64,000 bases of DNA, taken from NCBI GenBank assembly GCA_001801815.1, contig MGXU01000001.1, positions 124,001 to 188,000 of the forward strand, written 5' to 3'. Source of the DNA: Gammaproteobacteria bacterium RIFCSPHIGHO2_12_FULL_36_30 (lineage in GTDB: Bacteria; Pseudomonadota; Gammaproteobacteria; Coxiellales; Coxiellaceae). Position numbers and translations under genes: made by a program. Below, piece by piece: positions 55,343 to 64,000 of this stretch; position 1 is the stretch's first letter; every line of letters begins with the position of its first letter. Under the pieces are notes generated by a model. That model was not told the DNA's origin, did not search any database, and was given only the letters and a program-made list of their open reading frames with translations.

Positions 55343-56572
55343 ATGTTGGTATACGGAATCAATCATCATAAAACCCCCATCGCCATTCGAGAAAAATGCG
55401 TGTTTCATGCCGCGCAACTACCGCTCGCATTACAAGAATTAGCAGCGCACACAGCAAATGAAGCGATGATTTTATCAACATGTAATCGCACAGAAATTTA
55501 TACTGCCGCAACAGATGTTGCAACATTACAACAATGGTTCACACAACAAAAATCTTTGGACATAGATTTAAACGCATACTGTTATTCATATCACGGCATG
55601 CATGCGGTAAAACATATTATGCGTGTTGCAAGTGGATTAGATTCTGTTGTGTTGGGCGAACCACAAGTTTTAGGACAAATGAAAGAAGCATATCGCATTG
55701 CAAAAGATGCCGGCACAATTGGAAATCATTTAAAACACTTATTTCCAGCTGTTTTTGAAGCAAGCAAACAAATCAGAACAGATACGAATATTGGCGCGCA
55801 TGCAGTTTCTATTGCATATGCCATCACACAAATATCAAAAAAGATTTTTAAAAATATTGTAAATTGTCGCGTTTTATTAATTGGCGCTGGCGAAACAATG
55901 GAATTGGTTGCAACGCATTTACATGGAATTGGCGTGACAGAAATCATCATGGCAAATCGCACAGTTGAGAAAATAAAAAATTGGGCTGGCGCATTGAATA
56001 TTCATCCCATTCAAATTCGCGATATTCCTGCACACATTAAAGAATGCGATATTGTAATTTCAGCAACAGCAAGTCAATTACCGATTATTGGAAAAGGTTT
56101 AATTGAAAATACTTTGCAACATAAAAAAAATAATCCATTACTGTTAATTGATTTAGCGGTGCCGCGTGATATTGAACCTGAAGTCGCAACTCTTGATCGC
56201 ATTCATTTGTTTAATATCGATGATTTACAAACCATTATTTCACAAAATTTAAAAAGCAAAAAAGATGCTGCAAAACAAGCGGAATTAATGATTGATTTAC
56301 ACACGTCTGAATTTTTTAAAAAAATGCGAATACTGCGCGCACGGCACGTGATTGCAGAATATCGCAATCGCCTTGAAAAAATTCGCACAACAGAACAAGA
56401 AAAAGCATTGCGTCAATTGCAAAATGGCCATGATTCACAAATGGTGCTGGAACAATTTGGACAACAACTCATTAATAAAATTATGCATCATCCAACAATT
56501 AAATTGCGTGAAGCGGCGTCAGAAGATCAATGTGAAATTTTTCAGCGCATAAAAACTTTTTTTGAATTATAA
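55343..56572 (+). CDS. hemA: Glutamyl-tRNA reductase
   Basis: First enzyme of C5 heme synthesis. The 409 residues begin MLVYGINHHKTPIAIREK; the catalytic cysteine lies in ILSTCNRTEIY near residue 50; GLDSVVLGEPQVLGQMKEAY, the NADPH loop LLIGAGETMELVA near 175 and the C-terminal dimer domain follow. The heme-regulated N-terminal segment is present. hemL is at the left edge, hemH at 58.7 kb. Confidence 0.97.
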   Translation: MLVYGINHHKTPIAIREKCVFHAAQLPLALQELAAHTANEAMILSTCNRTEIYTAATDVATLQQWFTQQKSLDIDLNAYCYSYHGMHAVKHIMRVASGLDSVVLGEPQVLGQMKEAYRIAKDAGTIGNHLKHLFPAVFEASKQIRTDTNIGAHAVSIAYAITQISKKIFKNIVNCRVLLIGAGETMELVATHLHGIGVTEIIMANRTVEKIKNWAGALNIHPIQIRDIPAHIKECDIVISATASQLPIIGKGLIENTLQHKKNNPLLLIDLAVPRDIEPEVATLDRIHLFNIDDLQTIISQNLKSKKDAAKQAELMIDLHTSEFFKKMRILRARHVIAEYRNRLEKIRTTEQEKALRQLQNGHDSQMVLEQFGQQLINKIMHHPTIKLREAASEDQCEIFQRIKTFFEL

Positions 56573-56620
56573 TAATTATATGAAAAAATAGTTGTTCCTG
56601 CTCTTAAGGTGAGTAAACTT

Positions 56621-56742
56621 AAATTTTCAGATTTGAGGTGAGATTGAAGGATAATTTATTGAGAAAAGCGGAGTTGACACGTTAGTCAATGAGCATTTTC
56701 GAAATAAATTATCATTCAATATCACCCAAAGATGGAAATTTT
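56621..56742. repeat. About 120-base imperfect palindrome between hemA and prfA
   Basis: The best part, 56632-56730, pairs TTTGAGGTGAGATTGAAGG against CCCAAA-side bases, with the shared core GATAATTTATT in both arms, and closes on an inner stem TTGAC-ACGTTA-GTCAA. The weaker flanks (AAATTT) extend it to about 120 bases. Seven or so mismatches lie in the arms. It could be a MITE-like insertion, a folded RNA controlling prfA, or both. No ORF inside. Confidence 0.6.
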
Positions 56743-56762
56743 ATTTTCAGCGGAAATGCCGA

Positions 56763-57845
56763 ATGAAAGAGTCATTTAAATTAAAATTAACGACATTAAA
56801 ACACCGCTATCATGAAATCAGCGCGATGTTGAGCGATGCTGCAATTATTAATAGTCAAAATAAATTTCGTGATTTAAGTAAAGAATACGCGCAGCTCGAA
56901 CCTATCGTAAAATGTTTTACACAGTATGAAAAAAACGCAGAACATATTATTTCAGCGCAAAATATGCTAGAAGAAAATGATGCTGAATTAAAAGCGATGG
57001 CGCAAGAAGAATTAAACACATTAAAAAGCGCGCAAGAAAAATTGAACGAAGAATTGCAATTATTATTATTACCAAAAGATCCAAATGACGAGCGCAATGT
57101 ATTTTTAGAAATTCGCGCAGGAACTGGCGGACATGAAGCTGCAATTTTTGCAGGTGATTTATTTCGTATGTATTCTCGATTTGCAGAAAATCAAGGCTGG
57201 CAATTTTCGGTTGTGTCTGCGAGCGATGGTGAACAAGGTGGCTATAAAGAAATTATTGTGCGCGTTGAAGGTCATGGTGTTTATTCACAATTAAAATTTG
57301 AATCGGGCGCACATCGTGTGCAACGCGTACCAAAAACTGAAGCACAAGGTCGTGTGCATACTTCTGCTTGTACGGTTGCTGTTTTACCTGAGCAAGATGA
57401 AATTGATGAAATTAAAATTAATCCTGCTGATTTACGCGTCGATACTTATCGCGCATCAGGCGCAGGCGGACAACACGTCAACAAAACAGATTCTGCAATT
57501 CGTATTACGCATATTCCAAGTGGTTTGGTTGTTGAATGTCAGGACGAACGATCACAACATAAAAATCGTGCGCGTGCGATGTCATTATTATCGGCGCGAT
57601 TATTAAGTGCTGCGCAATCAAAACAAGCATCAGAAGAAGCGGCACATCGAAAAAGTTTAGTAGGAAGTGGTGATCGTTCAGAAAGAATTCGCACTTATAA
57701 TTTTCCACAAGGTCGTGTGACTGATCATCGAATTAATTTAACGTTATATCAATTGAGCGATGTGATGGATGGGAAATTAGAATCTGTGATTGTTCCTTTA
57801 ACGCGTGAATTGCAGGCTGAATTGCTTGCGGAGCTCGGCGAATAA
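56763..57845 (+). CDS. prfA: Peptide chain release factor 1
   Basis: Recognises UAA and UAG and frees the peptide. The GGQ loop is in [18 protein letters not shown] near residue 233; stop-codon domain and [11 protein letters not shown] are present. At 360 residues it is normal. It is followed after two bases by prmC, which methylates the GGQ glutamine. Confidence 0.97.
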   Translation: MKESFKLKLTTLKHRYHEISAMLSDAAIINSQNKFRDLSKEYAQLEPIVKCFTQYEKNAEHIISAQNMLEENDAELKAMAQEELNTLKSAQEKLNEELQLLLLPKDPNDERNVFLEIRAGTGGHEAAIFAGDLFRMYSRFAENQGWQFSVVSASDGEQGGYKEIIVRVEGHGVYSQLKFESGAHRVQRVPKTEAQGRVHTSACTVAVLPEQDEIDEIKINPADLRVDTYRASGAGGQHVNKTDSAIRITHIPSGLVVECQDERSQHKNRARAMSLLSARLLSAAQSKQASEEAAHRKSLVGSGDRSERIRTYNFPQGRVTDHRINLTLYQLSDVMDGKLESVIVPLTRELQAELLAELGE

Positions 57846-57847
57846 AG

Positions 57848-58678
57848 ATGAACATTTTAGAATACCGAAAAATTATCGCAAAAAAATTATCATCTATTTC
57901 CGATTCCCCCCAACTCGACACAGAATTATTATTCATACGCGCATTAAAAAAAACCCGCACCGAATTATTATTATGTGATCATAATGAATTATCAGAAAAA
58001 AATAAAAAGGAAATTGATGATTTAATTGCGCGGCGAATCAAAGGTGAGCCGATTGCTTATTTATTAGGAACGCAACCATTCTGGACGATGGATTTAATCG
58101 TCACAGCCGATACTTTAATCCCGCGCCCCGAAACAGAATGTTTAGTCGAATGGGTTTTAAAAAATTTTAAAGGAAAAGAAAGTATTGTTGCGGCTGATTT
58201 AGGAGCTGGCACTGGCGCAATTGCAATTGCACTCGCATTAGAAAATAAAAATTGGAAAATAGATGCGACTGATGAATCATTTGAAGCATTGGCAGTTGCA
58301 AAAAGAAATGCGGATAAATATGCTGCAAAAAATATTTCTTTTTATCAAGGTGATTGGTGTAGTGCGCTGCCGCAAAAAAAATATGATGTGATTATTTCTA
58401 ATCCGCCGTATATTGCAGAAAATGATATTCATTTAGAAAAATTATCATTCGAGCCGCAATCTGCATTAGTGTCTGGAAAAAATGGATTGGATGCGATTGA
58501 AAAAATTGTTTCTTGTGCGAAAGATTTTTTAAATGAAAATAGTTTTTTAGTAATTGAGCATGGATTTGATCAAGCAGAAGCAGTTTGCAATATTTTTAAA
58601 AAAAATGATTTTGTAGAAATAAAAAATCATCGTGATTTGGCGGATGTGCCGAGATTTGTCACAGGAAAAACTCAGTGA
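57848..58678 (+). CDS. prmC: Release factor glutamine methyltransferase PrmC
   Basis: SAM-dependent enzyme that methylates the GGQ glutamine of release factors. The SAM loop is ADLGAGTGAIAIALA near residue 117; the catalytic NPPY motif is in IISNPPYIAEND near residue 182; GTQPFW and RPETE precede. At 276 residues it fits. Its stop overlaps the hemH start. Confidence 0.96.
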   Translation: MNILEYRKIIAKKLSSISDSPQLDTELLFIRALKKTRTELLLCDHNELSEKNKKEIDDLIARRIKGEPIAYLLGTQPFWTMDLIVTADTLIPRPETECLVEWVLKNFKGKESIVAADLGAGTGAIAIALALENKNWKIDATDESFEALAVAKRNADKYAAKNISFYQGDWCSALPQKKYDVIISNPPYIAENDIHLEKLSFEPQSALVSGKNGLDAIEKIVSCAKDFLNENSFLVIEHGFDQAEAVCNIFKKNDFVEIKNHRDLADVPRFVTGKTQ

Positions 58679-59622
58679 TTGGTATTTTACTAATTAATCT
58701 CGGCACACCAGAAGCGCCAACTGAAAACGCAGTGCGAAAATATCTTGATGTATTTTTATCTGATCCGTATGTCATTACATTACCAAGATTCTTGCGTGAT
58801 TTTTTAGTGCAAAAAATTATTTTACCGAAACGCCCCGCTATTTCTGCGCATGCCTATAAACAAATTTGGACAGAACAGGGATCGCCACTTTTAATTAATA
58901 GCATCGCGTTACAAAATGCATTGCAAAAAAAATTAGGTGGAAATTATAATGTCGTGTTAGGAATGCGTTACAGTAATCCGAATATTGAAAATGCAATTGA
59001 ACAACTTGAAAAAAATAATTGTGAAAAAATAATTGTGCTGCCACTTTATCCGCAATTTGCGAATGCAACGACGCAATCATCGCTCGATGTTGTAAATGAT
59101 GTTATTAAAAATAAAAATATCATGGCAAAAATTCAAATTGTTCGGGATTTTTATAATCAAAATTTTTATATTGATTCTTTTGCAAATATTATTTCTCACA
59201 ATATAAATAAAAATAATCCGGAATTTATTTTATTTAGTTATCATGGTTTACCAAAACGACAATGCGGATCAAATGATTATCGCGAACAGTGTTTTACCAG
59301 CACAAAATTAATTGCTTCAAAATTAAATTTGCCCGAAGAAAAATATCAAACTGTTTTTCAATCAAGATTGGGTTTTACAAAATGGATTGGTCCATACACT
59401 GATCATGCTTTAAAAACATTACGTGAAAAAAATATTAAAAAATTATCAGTTGTTTGTCCGTCGTTTGTTGCGGATTGTGTTGAAACACTGGAAGAAATTA
59501 ATATTCGATTGCGTGCGCAGTGGATGGAGTTAGGTGGTGAATTTTTTGAATGTGTTTCGTGTTTGAATGCGGATGAAGTGTGGATTGAGAAATTGGCAAG
59601 AAATATAAATTCCTTGGGCTAA
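58675..59622 (+). CDS. hemH: Ferrochelatase
   Basis: Inserts iron into protoporphyrin IX. The start GTG at 58675 overlaps prmC. Marks are LINLGTPEAPT, MRYSNPNIE, PLYPQFANATTQSS, FSYHGLPKRQ (metal histidine near residue 190) and FVADCVETLEEI near 270. At 315 residues it is normal. The last codons and stop lie in a hairpin shared with the facing gene. Confidence 0.97.
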   Translation: MIGILLINLGTPEAPTENAVRKYLDVFLSDPYVITLPRFLRDFLVQKIILPKRPAISAHAYKQIWTEQGSPLLINSIALQNALQKKLGGNYNVVLGMRYSNPNIENAIEQLEKNNCEKIIVLPLYPQFANATTQSSLDVVNDVIKNKNIMAKIQIVRDFYNQNFYIDSFANIISHNINKNNPEFILFSYHGLPKRQCGSNDYREQCFTSTKLIASKLNLPEEKYQTVFQSRLGFTKWIGPYTDHALKTLREKNIKKLSVVCPSFVADCVETLEEINIRLRAQWMELGGEFFECVSCLNADEVWIEKLARNINSLG

Positions 59623-59631
59623 CGCCCAAGG
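59612..59631. terminator. Hairpin shared by hemH and the heptosyltransferase gene
   Basis: Perfect eight-base arms CCTTGGGC and GCCCAAGG with a four-base loop TAAC. The TAA of hemH and the TAG of the convergent gene both fall on the stem-loop junction. No strong T-run follows on either strand, so it may act as a weak two-way terminator. Confidence 0.65.
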
Positions 59632-60650
59632 TTCTCTCCCCATCGCACAATCACGTTTTTAACTTGTTCAACTGTAATTGATTCCATACAAAAACAATCG
59701 TTCACTGCAACGCAAGTAGGCTTTTGACAATTTGCATTTGCAGTAATAACTTCCGCTTTTTCACCAAGCGGTGCCCAGCGATTTATATCAATACCTTTTG
59801 TAATTGGGAATAATCCCAATGTATGAATACCCAACACCGCAGCAATGTGCATCGGACCAGTACTATTTGCAATTAATCCATCTGCATGCGCAATAAATTG
59901 TATAAATTCATTTAAACTACATTTTCCAGCAAAATTAATTGCATGTGAACAATGCGGCATTATTTTTTCTTGAATTATTTCGTTTTCTTTTTTTGATCCT
60001 GTAATAATAATATTAAATTTTTCCACCGGCAGTTCATTTATCAATTGAATAAAATGAGACACAGACCATTCACGTGTGTGACCATTTGTAAATGGATGAA
60101 TAATTAAATTAAATTTATTTGGCGCCAGAACAGATTGTAAATGTGATGGCAATGGTTCTTTACAGGAAAAACCTGTCATCTCACGCAAATATTTTAAATC
60201 ATTATTCAATTCAATATTAAATGGTTTTAATAAATTCAAATTTAATTGTGCTTCATGCAAATCCGATTTTTTACGACTAAAATAAACGCGTTTATTGCAT
60301 GTCATCCAATAATAAAATCGACTGGAAGGACCGATGCGATACGGCACTTTCGCTTTTTTCATTAAGATACCAATTTGTTTTTTCGGAAATACATGAATTG
60401 CAGCATCAAACGCATATGATTTTATTTTTGTAACTGCATCTGACTCTTTCATCTGTGATAATAGATCCCAATCCAAAAAATCATCAATGTATGCGCAATG
60501 ATCCGTAATTGCGCGAACGTACTCACGTCCTAAAAAAGTAATTTTCACATCAGGAAAATAGTGCTTTAAAATTCCCGCCATCGGCAATGTTAAAATAACA
60601 TCGCCAATATTATCGGTGCGGCTAATTAAAATGTGTTTGACGTTATTCAT
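59619..60650 (-). CDS. Glycosyltransferase family 9 (heptosyltransferase-like)
   Basis: A 343-residue sugar transferase of the LPS core type. The N-terminal domain begins ILISRTDNIGDVILTLPMAGILKHYFP, and the C-terminal part shows FAGKCSLNEFIQFIAHADGLIANSTGPMHIAAVLG, the nucleotide-sugar binding region of heptosyltransferases. It is near an O-antigen ligase-like gene, so both likely build the envelope glycan. Exact substrate unknown. Confidence 0.88.
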   Translation of the reverse strand: MNNVKHILISRTDNIGDVILTLPMAGILKHYFPDVKITFLGREYVRAITDHCAYIDDFLDWDLLSQMKESDAVTKIKSYAFDAAIHVFPKKQIGILMKKAKVPYRIGPSSRFYYWMTCNKRVYFSRKKSDLHEAQLNLNLLKPFNIELNNDLKYLREMTGFSCKEPLPSHLQSVLAPNKFNLIIHPFTNGHTREWSVSHFIQLINELPVEKFNIIITGSKKENEIIQEKIMPHCSHAINFAGKCSLNEFIQFIAHADGLIANSTGPMHIAAVLGIHTLGLFPITKGIDINRWAPLGEKAEVITANANCQKPTCVAVNDCFCMESITVEQVKNVIVRWGENLGR

Positions 60651-60723
60651 ATTTTACATTACTTTGTGACAGTATTTGTTGTCCGTTGCCAACTAAAATA
60701 TCGAAATCCCGGAATATTAACAC

Positions 60724-61995
60724 ATGAGCTTATTCACTTCTAGACCTCGGTGGCAACTTAACTGTGAATGGCTTGCATTATTTTCATTAACCATTTGCTT
60801 TGTTGTGAATATGTTTTCCATTTCACTCACGACTATTTTTTATTTTTTTTCTTTTTTGTTAATTTTATTTTCCGGTAATTGGCGCGCAAGATTTCAGAAA
60901 ATTTCAAACAATTTTGCTGCATTTTCTTTTTGGATATTATTCACACTTTTTGTAATCGGAACATTTTATTCAGTTTCACCAACGGATCGCATTACTTTAG
61001 ATCTACGCGATCAAAATTGGTTATTGATAACACCATTTCTGATTATGATTATAAAAGAGGATCGCTGGCGACAACGGATGATCAATGCATTTTTAGCAAT
61101 CATGATTATCACGCTAGCAATTTCATTTTTGAAAACAATTTTTCATCTTCACCCAATTTCAGCAATGCATTTTTATAAACCTCGCCCACAACATAAAGGT
61201 TTTTTATGGGATCACATTACACAAAGTTATGCGATGAATATTGCTGCATTTATTTGCGCGTATCGTTTTATATTTGAAAATAAATCTAAATTATTATATG
61301 GAATTTTATTTCTTTTAATGACCGTCGACATTATTTTTATTAGCGAAGGTCGAACTGGTTACGGCATTTTTTTCCTATTATTATTATATTTAAGTTGGGT
61401 ACGTTTTCGTTGGCGCGGTTTATCAGCTGCAATTACATTAACTATTTTAATGATTGGTATTGCATTTTTTGCATCGTCTGTTTTTCAAGCGCGCATAAAA
61501 TCAACTTATATAAATACTGTTTACTATCATCAAATGCGTGAGCACAATCAATCAACCTCAGTTGGTAAACGCATTCAAATGCTACAAGTAACAAAAATTT
61601 TATTTCAAAAGCGTCCTTGGTTTGGTTACGGCACTGGCGGTATTGAAACACCAATAAAAACTATTGTGCCATATAAAGATCGAGCGTTACTTTTGTCAAA
61701 TACCAATTCAGTTGAATCTATTTATTTGAATTATGCTTTGCAGTTTGGCGTAGTTGGATTGATGATTTTTTTATTAATGCTTACAATACAAATTAGAACT
61801 AGTTTTCAATTACCGAAAGATTATCGATATTTAATGCATATTGTGTTGATTGCAACTTTATTCGGCGGTTTATTTTGCTCGTTTTTTAATAATTTTCCCG
61901 TCAAACATGTTTTTGCATTATTTTCCGCATTATGCTTTAGTGCGCTACAATCAAATTCGTTTCAACAACATAACATTGGTAAGAAAATAATATGA
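60724..61995 (+). CDS. O-antigen ligase/polymerase-like membrane protein
   Basis: A 423-residue protein with about ten membrane helices and a long periplasmic loop near residues 260-330 (RIQMLQVTKILFQKRPWFGYGTGG), typical of the WaaL/Wzy family. The loop's RPWFGYGTG is the family's common motif. It probably joins or extends surface polysaccharide on lipid A-core. Its stop overlaps the rdgB ATG by four bases. Confidence 0.85.
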   Translation: MSLFTSRPRWQLNCEWLALFSLTICFVVNMFSISLTTIFYFFSFLLILFSGNWRARFQKISNNFAAFSFWILFTLFVIGTFYSVSPTDRITLDLRDQNWLLITPFLIMIIKEDRWRQRMINAFLAIMIITLAISFLKTIFHLHPISAMHFYKPRPQHKGFLWDHITQSYAMNIAAFICAYRFIFENKSKLLYGILFLLMTVDIIFISEGRTGYGIFFLLLLYLSWVRFRWRGLSAAITLTILMIGIAFFASSVFQARIKSTYINTVYYHQMREHNQSTSVGKRIQMLQVTKILFQKRPWFGYGTGGIETPIKTIVPYKDRALLLSNTNSVESIYLNYALQFGVVGLMIFLLMLTIQIRTSFQLPKDYRYLMHIVLIATLFGGLFCSFFNNFPVKHVFALFSALCFSALQSNSFQQHNIGKKII

Positions 61996-62618
61996 TCGAC
62001 AAAGAAAATCATTTTCAAATTGTGCTTGCAACAAGCAATCCAGGAAAAATTGCTGAGCTGCAAACTATGCTCAGTCCATTACCAATTGAATGGGTTCCGC
62101 AAAGTGAATTTAATATCCCTGATATTGAAGAAACAGGAAAAACATTTATTGAAAATGCAATTATAAAGGCGCGTCACGCATCAAAATTATCTGGATTACC
62201 AGCATTAGCAGATGATTCTGGTTTGGTTGTTGATGCGCTCGATGGTGCCCCTGGGATTTTTTCTGCACGTTATGCAGGAGAAAATGCGACATCAGAAGAG
62301 CGCAATCAAAAATTATTAGACGCAATGATTGATTTAGAAGCGAATGATCGCGTTGCTGCTTATCATTGTGTTTTAGCATTAATTGAATACGAAGATGATC
62401 CGGTGCCGCTGATTTGTCATGGAATTTGGGAAGGATCTATTTTAACAAAACCGCGTGGAACAAATGGTTTTGGATATGATCCAATTTTTTATGTACCAAC
62501 ACATAAAAAATCAGCAGCAGAATTATCAACCGCAGAAAAAAATGCAATTAGTCATCGCGCGCAAGTGGTGGATCAAATGTTGGAAGTGTTTCATGCGATG
62601 ATTGAGCATAAACATTAA
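61992..62618 (+). CDS. rdgB: XTP/dITP diphosphatase
   Basis: House-cleaning pyrophosphatase for non-canonical purine nucleotides. The 208 residues include LATSNPGKIAELQ, ETGKTFIENAIIKARHAS, ADDSGLVVDALDGAPGIFSARYAG and GFGYDPIFYVP, all standard. Overlaps the end of the OmpA-like gene by four bases in convergent orientation. Confidence 0.96.
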   Translation: MIDKENHFQIVLATSNPGKIAELQTMLSPLPIEWVPQSEFNIPDIEETGKTFIENAIIKARHASKLSGLPALADDSGLVVDALDGAPGIFSARYAGENATSEERNQKLLDAMIDLEANDRVAAYHCVLALIEYEDDPVPLICHGIWEGSILTKPRGTNGFGYDPIFYVPTHKKSAAELSTAEKNAISHRAQVVDQMLEVFHAMIEHKH

Positions 62619-63148
62619 CCAACCGTAACCACCACTCTGCGATTAAATGAAGCGGCCATTGGATAACCATTGCTGGCAACTGGCAATTTTGCACCTTCGC
62701 CACGCACCAAAATAGTTGCGGAGTTAACGCCATCTTCACGCAAATATTCTGCAATTGTTTTTGCATAGTGTAATGATAATTTATCACGTGCTGGCGATAA
62801 CCAAACTTTATCCGTGAAACCTGAAATTTTTACTGTTGGTTTTGCAAAATAGTATGAATAACGATTAATAAATTGTGCTAAACGATCTAAATCTTTTTCA
62901 CGATGCGTTTTGAGTTCGCGTGTTGATTTTACAAAAAAGCAATCGGTTGGAATAACAAATGTAAATAACATGCCTTGTTTTACGACTTGAATTCCAGAGT
63001 GTTGAATGTCAGCTAATAATACGCGTTGACTGTTCGGTAAATTAGAAATAGTGGGATTATTTAAATAATCTTCAGCTTTTTCTTTTTGAGTGCACGCGGT
63101 TAATGTGAAAATCGCGCAGAAAAAAATAATAGCCAATCCCTTTTTCAT
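62615..63148 (-). CDS. OmpA-family lipoprotein (possible IcmN/DotK relative)
   Basis: A 177-residue lipoprotein: signal with lipobox TLTAC (cysteine at residue 19), then an OmpA-C domain (FAKPTVKISGFTDKVW; LSLHYAKTIAEYLREDGV; GEGAKLPVASN; FNRRVVV) that binds peptidoglycan. Size and layout, including an ILPTD-like VIPTDCFF, recall IcmN/DotK of the Dot/Icm secretion system, but other Dot/Icm genes are not seen here, so a general OmpA lipoprotein is equally likely. Confidence 0.82.
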   Translation of the reverse strand: MKKGLAIIFFCAIFTLTACTQKEKAEDYLNNPTISNLPNSQRVLLADIQHSGIQVVKQGMLFTFVIPTDCFFVKSTRELKTHREKDLDRLAQFINRYSYYFAKPTVKISGFTDKVWLSPARDKLSLHYAKTIAEYLREDGVNSATILVRGEGAKLPVASNGYPMAASFNRRVVVTVG

Positions 63149-63216
63149 AATAATATCCTACTCATTTATCGCTGATTGCATCATAATATCACACTTGAAT
63201 TTAAACAGAATATTAT

Positions 63217-64000
63217 ATGTCCGGTCACGAAAAACAAACATCCCAAACAACAGCTACGAAAATTATGACTCATATGCTTGCTGCGGTTCCAGCGGCAATA
63301 ATGGCTGAGTTTGTTGCATACCCTTTCTGGACTATCGAAACTATTCAACGGATTAAGCGTATTTCTTTTCTTCGCGCTTTTCATGAAATTTATCATGGAA
63401 AAGGCTTTTATGCGGGATTTTCAGTATCATTATACGCGGCAGTGCCAGCCGCATTGCTTTATTTGTTGGGATCAAGAATTCCACCATGGTTATTCAATGA
63501 TCCACAAGTCAACAACCATCATGTAGCGCTTTTGCAAGGACCGTGTGCACAAACATTGTGTATGTTGGTTTATGGACCTGCAATGCAAATCATCATGCAA
63601 AGACAATCGGACAATATCGCGAATAAATTTAATTGGGGTGCGAGTAAAGTTCTTAGCCTGTATCGAAAAACATTTTGGTTGTTATTATCAACAACAGTAA
63701 CATTAGAATTAATTGCATTTTGGTCATTAGCGCAATTTAACAAAAATTATTCTGCAGAAGAACACGCAAGACTCAACACGCAAATCTTTGCAACCGCCAG
63801 TGCTTTTACTTTTGCGACTGTCCTCACTATGCCGTTCGATACGCTAGCAACACATTTAAGCGGTAACAAAAAATATTCCGATCAAGAAAAATTATTTTCT
63901 GCAATGAAAAAATTACATGGCGAAGTGGGAATGCGCGGTCTTTACAAAGGATTTTTTCCATCGATTGCATATCATTCTATTTGGGCTACTACTTTTTTTG
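63217..64000 (+). CDS. Mitochondrial carrier family-like protein (3' end outside window)
   Basis: Open from the ATG at 63217 to the right edge: 261 codons visible of roughly 300 expected. It shows the tripartite mitochondrial carrier pattern: repeat 1 YPFWTIETI (residues 35-43) then GKGFYAGF (61-68); repeat 2 YGPAMQIIMQRQ (119-130); repeat 3 MPFDTLATHL (205-214) then GMRGLYKGFFPS (238-249). The third is nearly canonical, the first two are degenerate (D to W, K to E). This family is eukaryotic; Legionella LncP is the known bacterial effector example. Host acquisition and export are inferred. Confidence 0.85.
   Translation, partial: MSGHEKQTSQTTATKIMTHMLAAVPAAIMAEFVAYPFWTIETIQRIKRISFLRAFHEIYHGKGFYAGFSVSLYAAVPAALLYLLGSRIPPWLFNDPQVNNHHVALLQGPCAQTLCMLVYGPAMQIIMQRQSDNIANKFNWGASKVLSLYRKTFWLLLSTTVTLELIAFWSLAQFNKNYSAEEHARLNTQIFATASAFTFATVLTMPFDTLATHLSGNKKYSDQEKLFSAMKKLHGEVGMRGLYKGFFPSIAYHSIWATTFF

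Noticed and set aside
1-64000. CRISPR arrays, insertion sequences, prophage or rRNA genes
   Set aside because: No regularly spaced repeats, transposases, integrases or rRNA sequence were seen. Short arrays found are tandem hexamers or heptamers only.

Overview
This 64 kb window is a compact, AT-rich stretch of a Gammaproteobacterium chromosome. The best fit is a host-associated member of the Legionellales (Legionella/Coxiella/Berkiella-like). Supporting clues are a LbtU-type porin, a Com1-like DsbA protein, a LuxR-type regulator of the kind common in that order, split glycine decarboxylase genes (gcvPA/gcvPB), several charged orphan proteins of the sort often found as effectors, and at the right edge a protein with the architecture of a eukaryotic mitochondrial carrier (in bacteria best known from Legionella LncP). 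This placement is an inference; there is no rRNA gene here to test it.

Layout. 1-5.3 kb: heme genes (hemL cut by the left edge, rubredoxin, hemJ), erpA, rsmJ and the glutathione pair gshA-gshB. 5.5-6.4 kb: two adjacent orphan genes that look like diverged copies of each other. 6.5-13.6 kb: rpe, a VOC protein, coq7, an XRE regulator, parC, epmB, a TMEM175-like channel and a LuxR-type regulator. 13.7-17.9 kb: Com1-like DsbA, an AbiEi-like gene overlapping a LysR gene behind two inverted repeats, a small beta-barrel and a PPC-domain protein. 17.9-28 kb: clpB, ttcA, queE, lbtU, pyrC, rnt, then divergent ahpC and sodB-dapB. 28-32.5 kb: the glycine cleavage genes gcvT-gcvH-gcvPA-gcvPB, with a 112-bp GC-rich inverted-repeat element between the last two. 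32.5-35.4 kb: charged orphans, an outer-membrane lipoprotein and a cysteine-rich secreted protein. 35.4-44.4 kb: folA, an acyl-CoA hydrolase, a fused peptide ABC ATPase, fau, zapA, a ZapB-like gene, a long aminopeptidase P, ubiH-ubiI. 44.4-52 kb: orphan and secreted proteins, tRNA-Met, ychF, birA and a complete AbiE toxin-antitoxin pair. 52-59.6 kb: a conserved block pth, rplY, prs, tRNA-Gln, lolB, hemA, prfA, prmC, hemH. 59.6-64 kb: heptosyltransferase, O-antigen ligase-like protein, rdgB, an OmpA-like lipoprotein and the carrier gene.

How it fits together. hemA, hemL, hemJ and hemH cover the entry and the end of C5-pathway heme synthesis. coq7, ubiH and ubiI are three ubiquinone ring hydroxylases. 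gshA/gshB, ahpC and sodB form an oxidative-stress set with a Fur-like site between ahpC and sodB. ispE is missing from its usual place between lolB and prs, which would suit an organism using mevalonate, as Legionella and Coxiella do. No insertion sequence, CRISPR array, rRNA or prophage was seen. No stretch above 300 bases lacks a gene. The most unusual items are the mitochondrial-carrier-like gene, the AbiEi-LysR unit with its two inverted repeats, and two palindromic elements placed inside housekeeping gene clusters.
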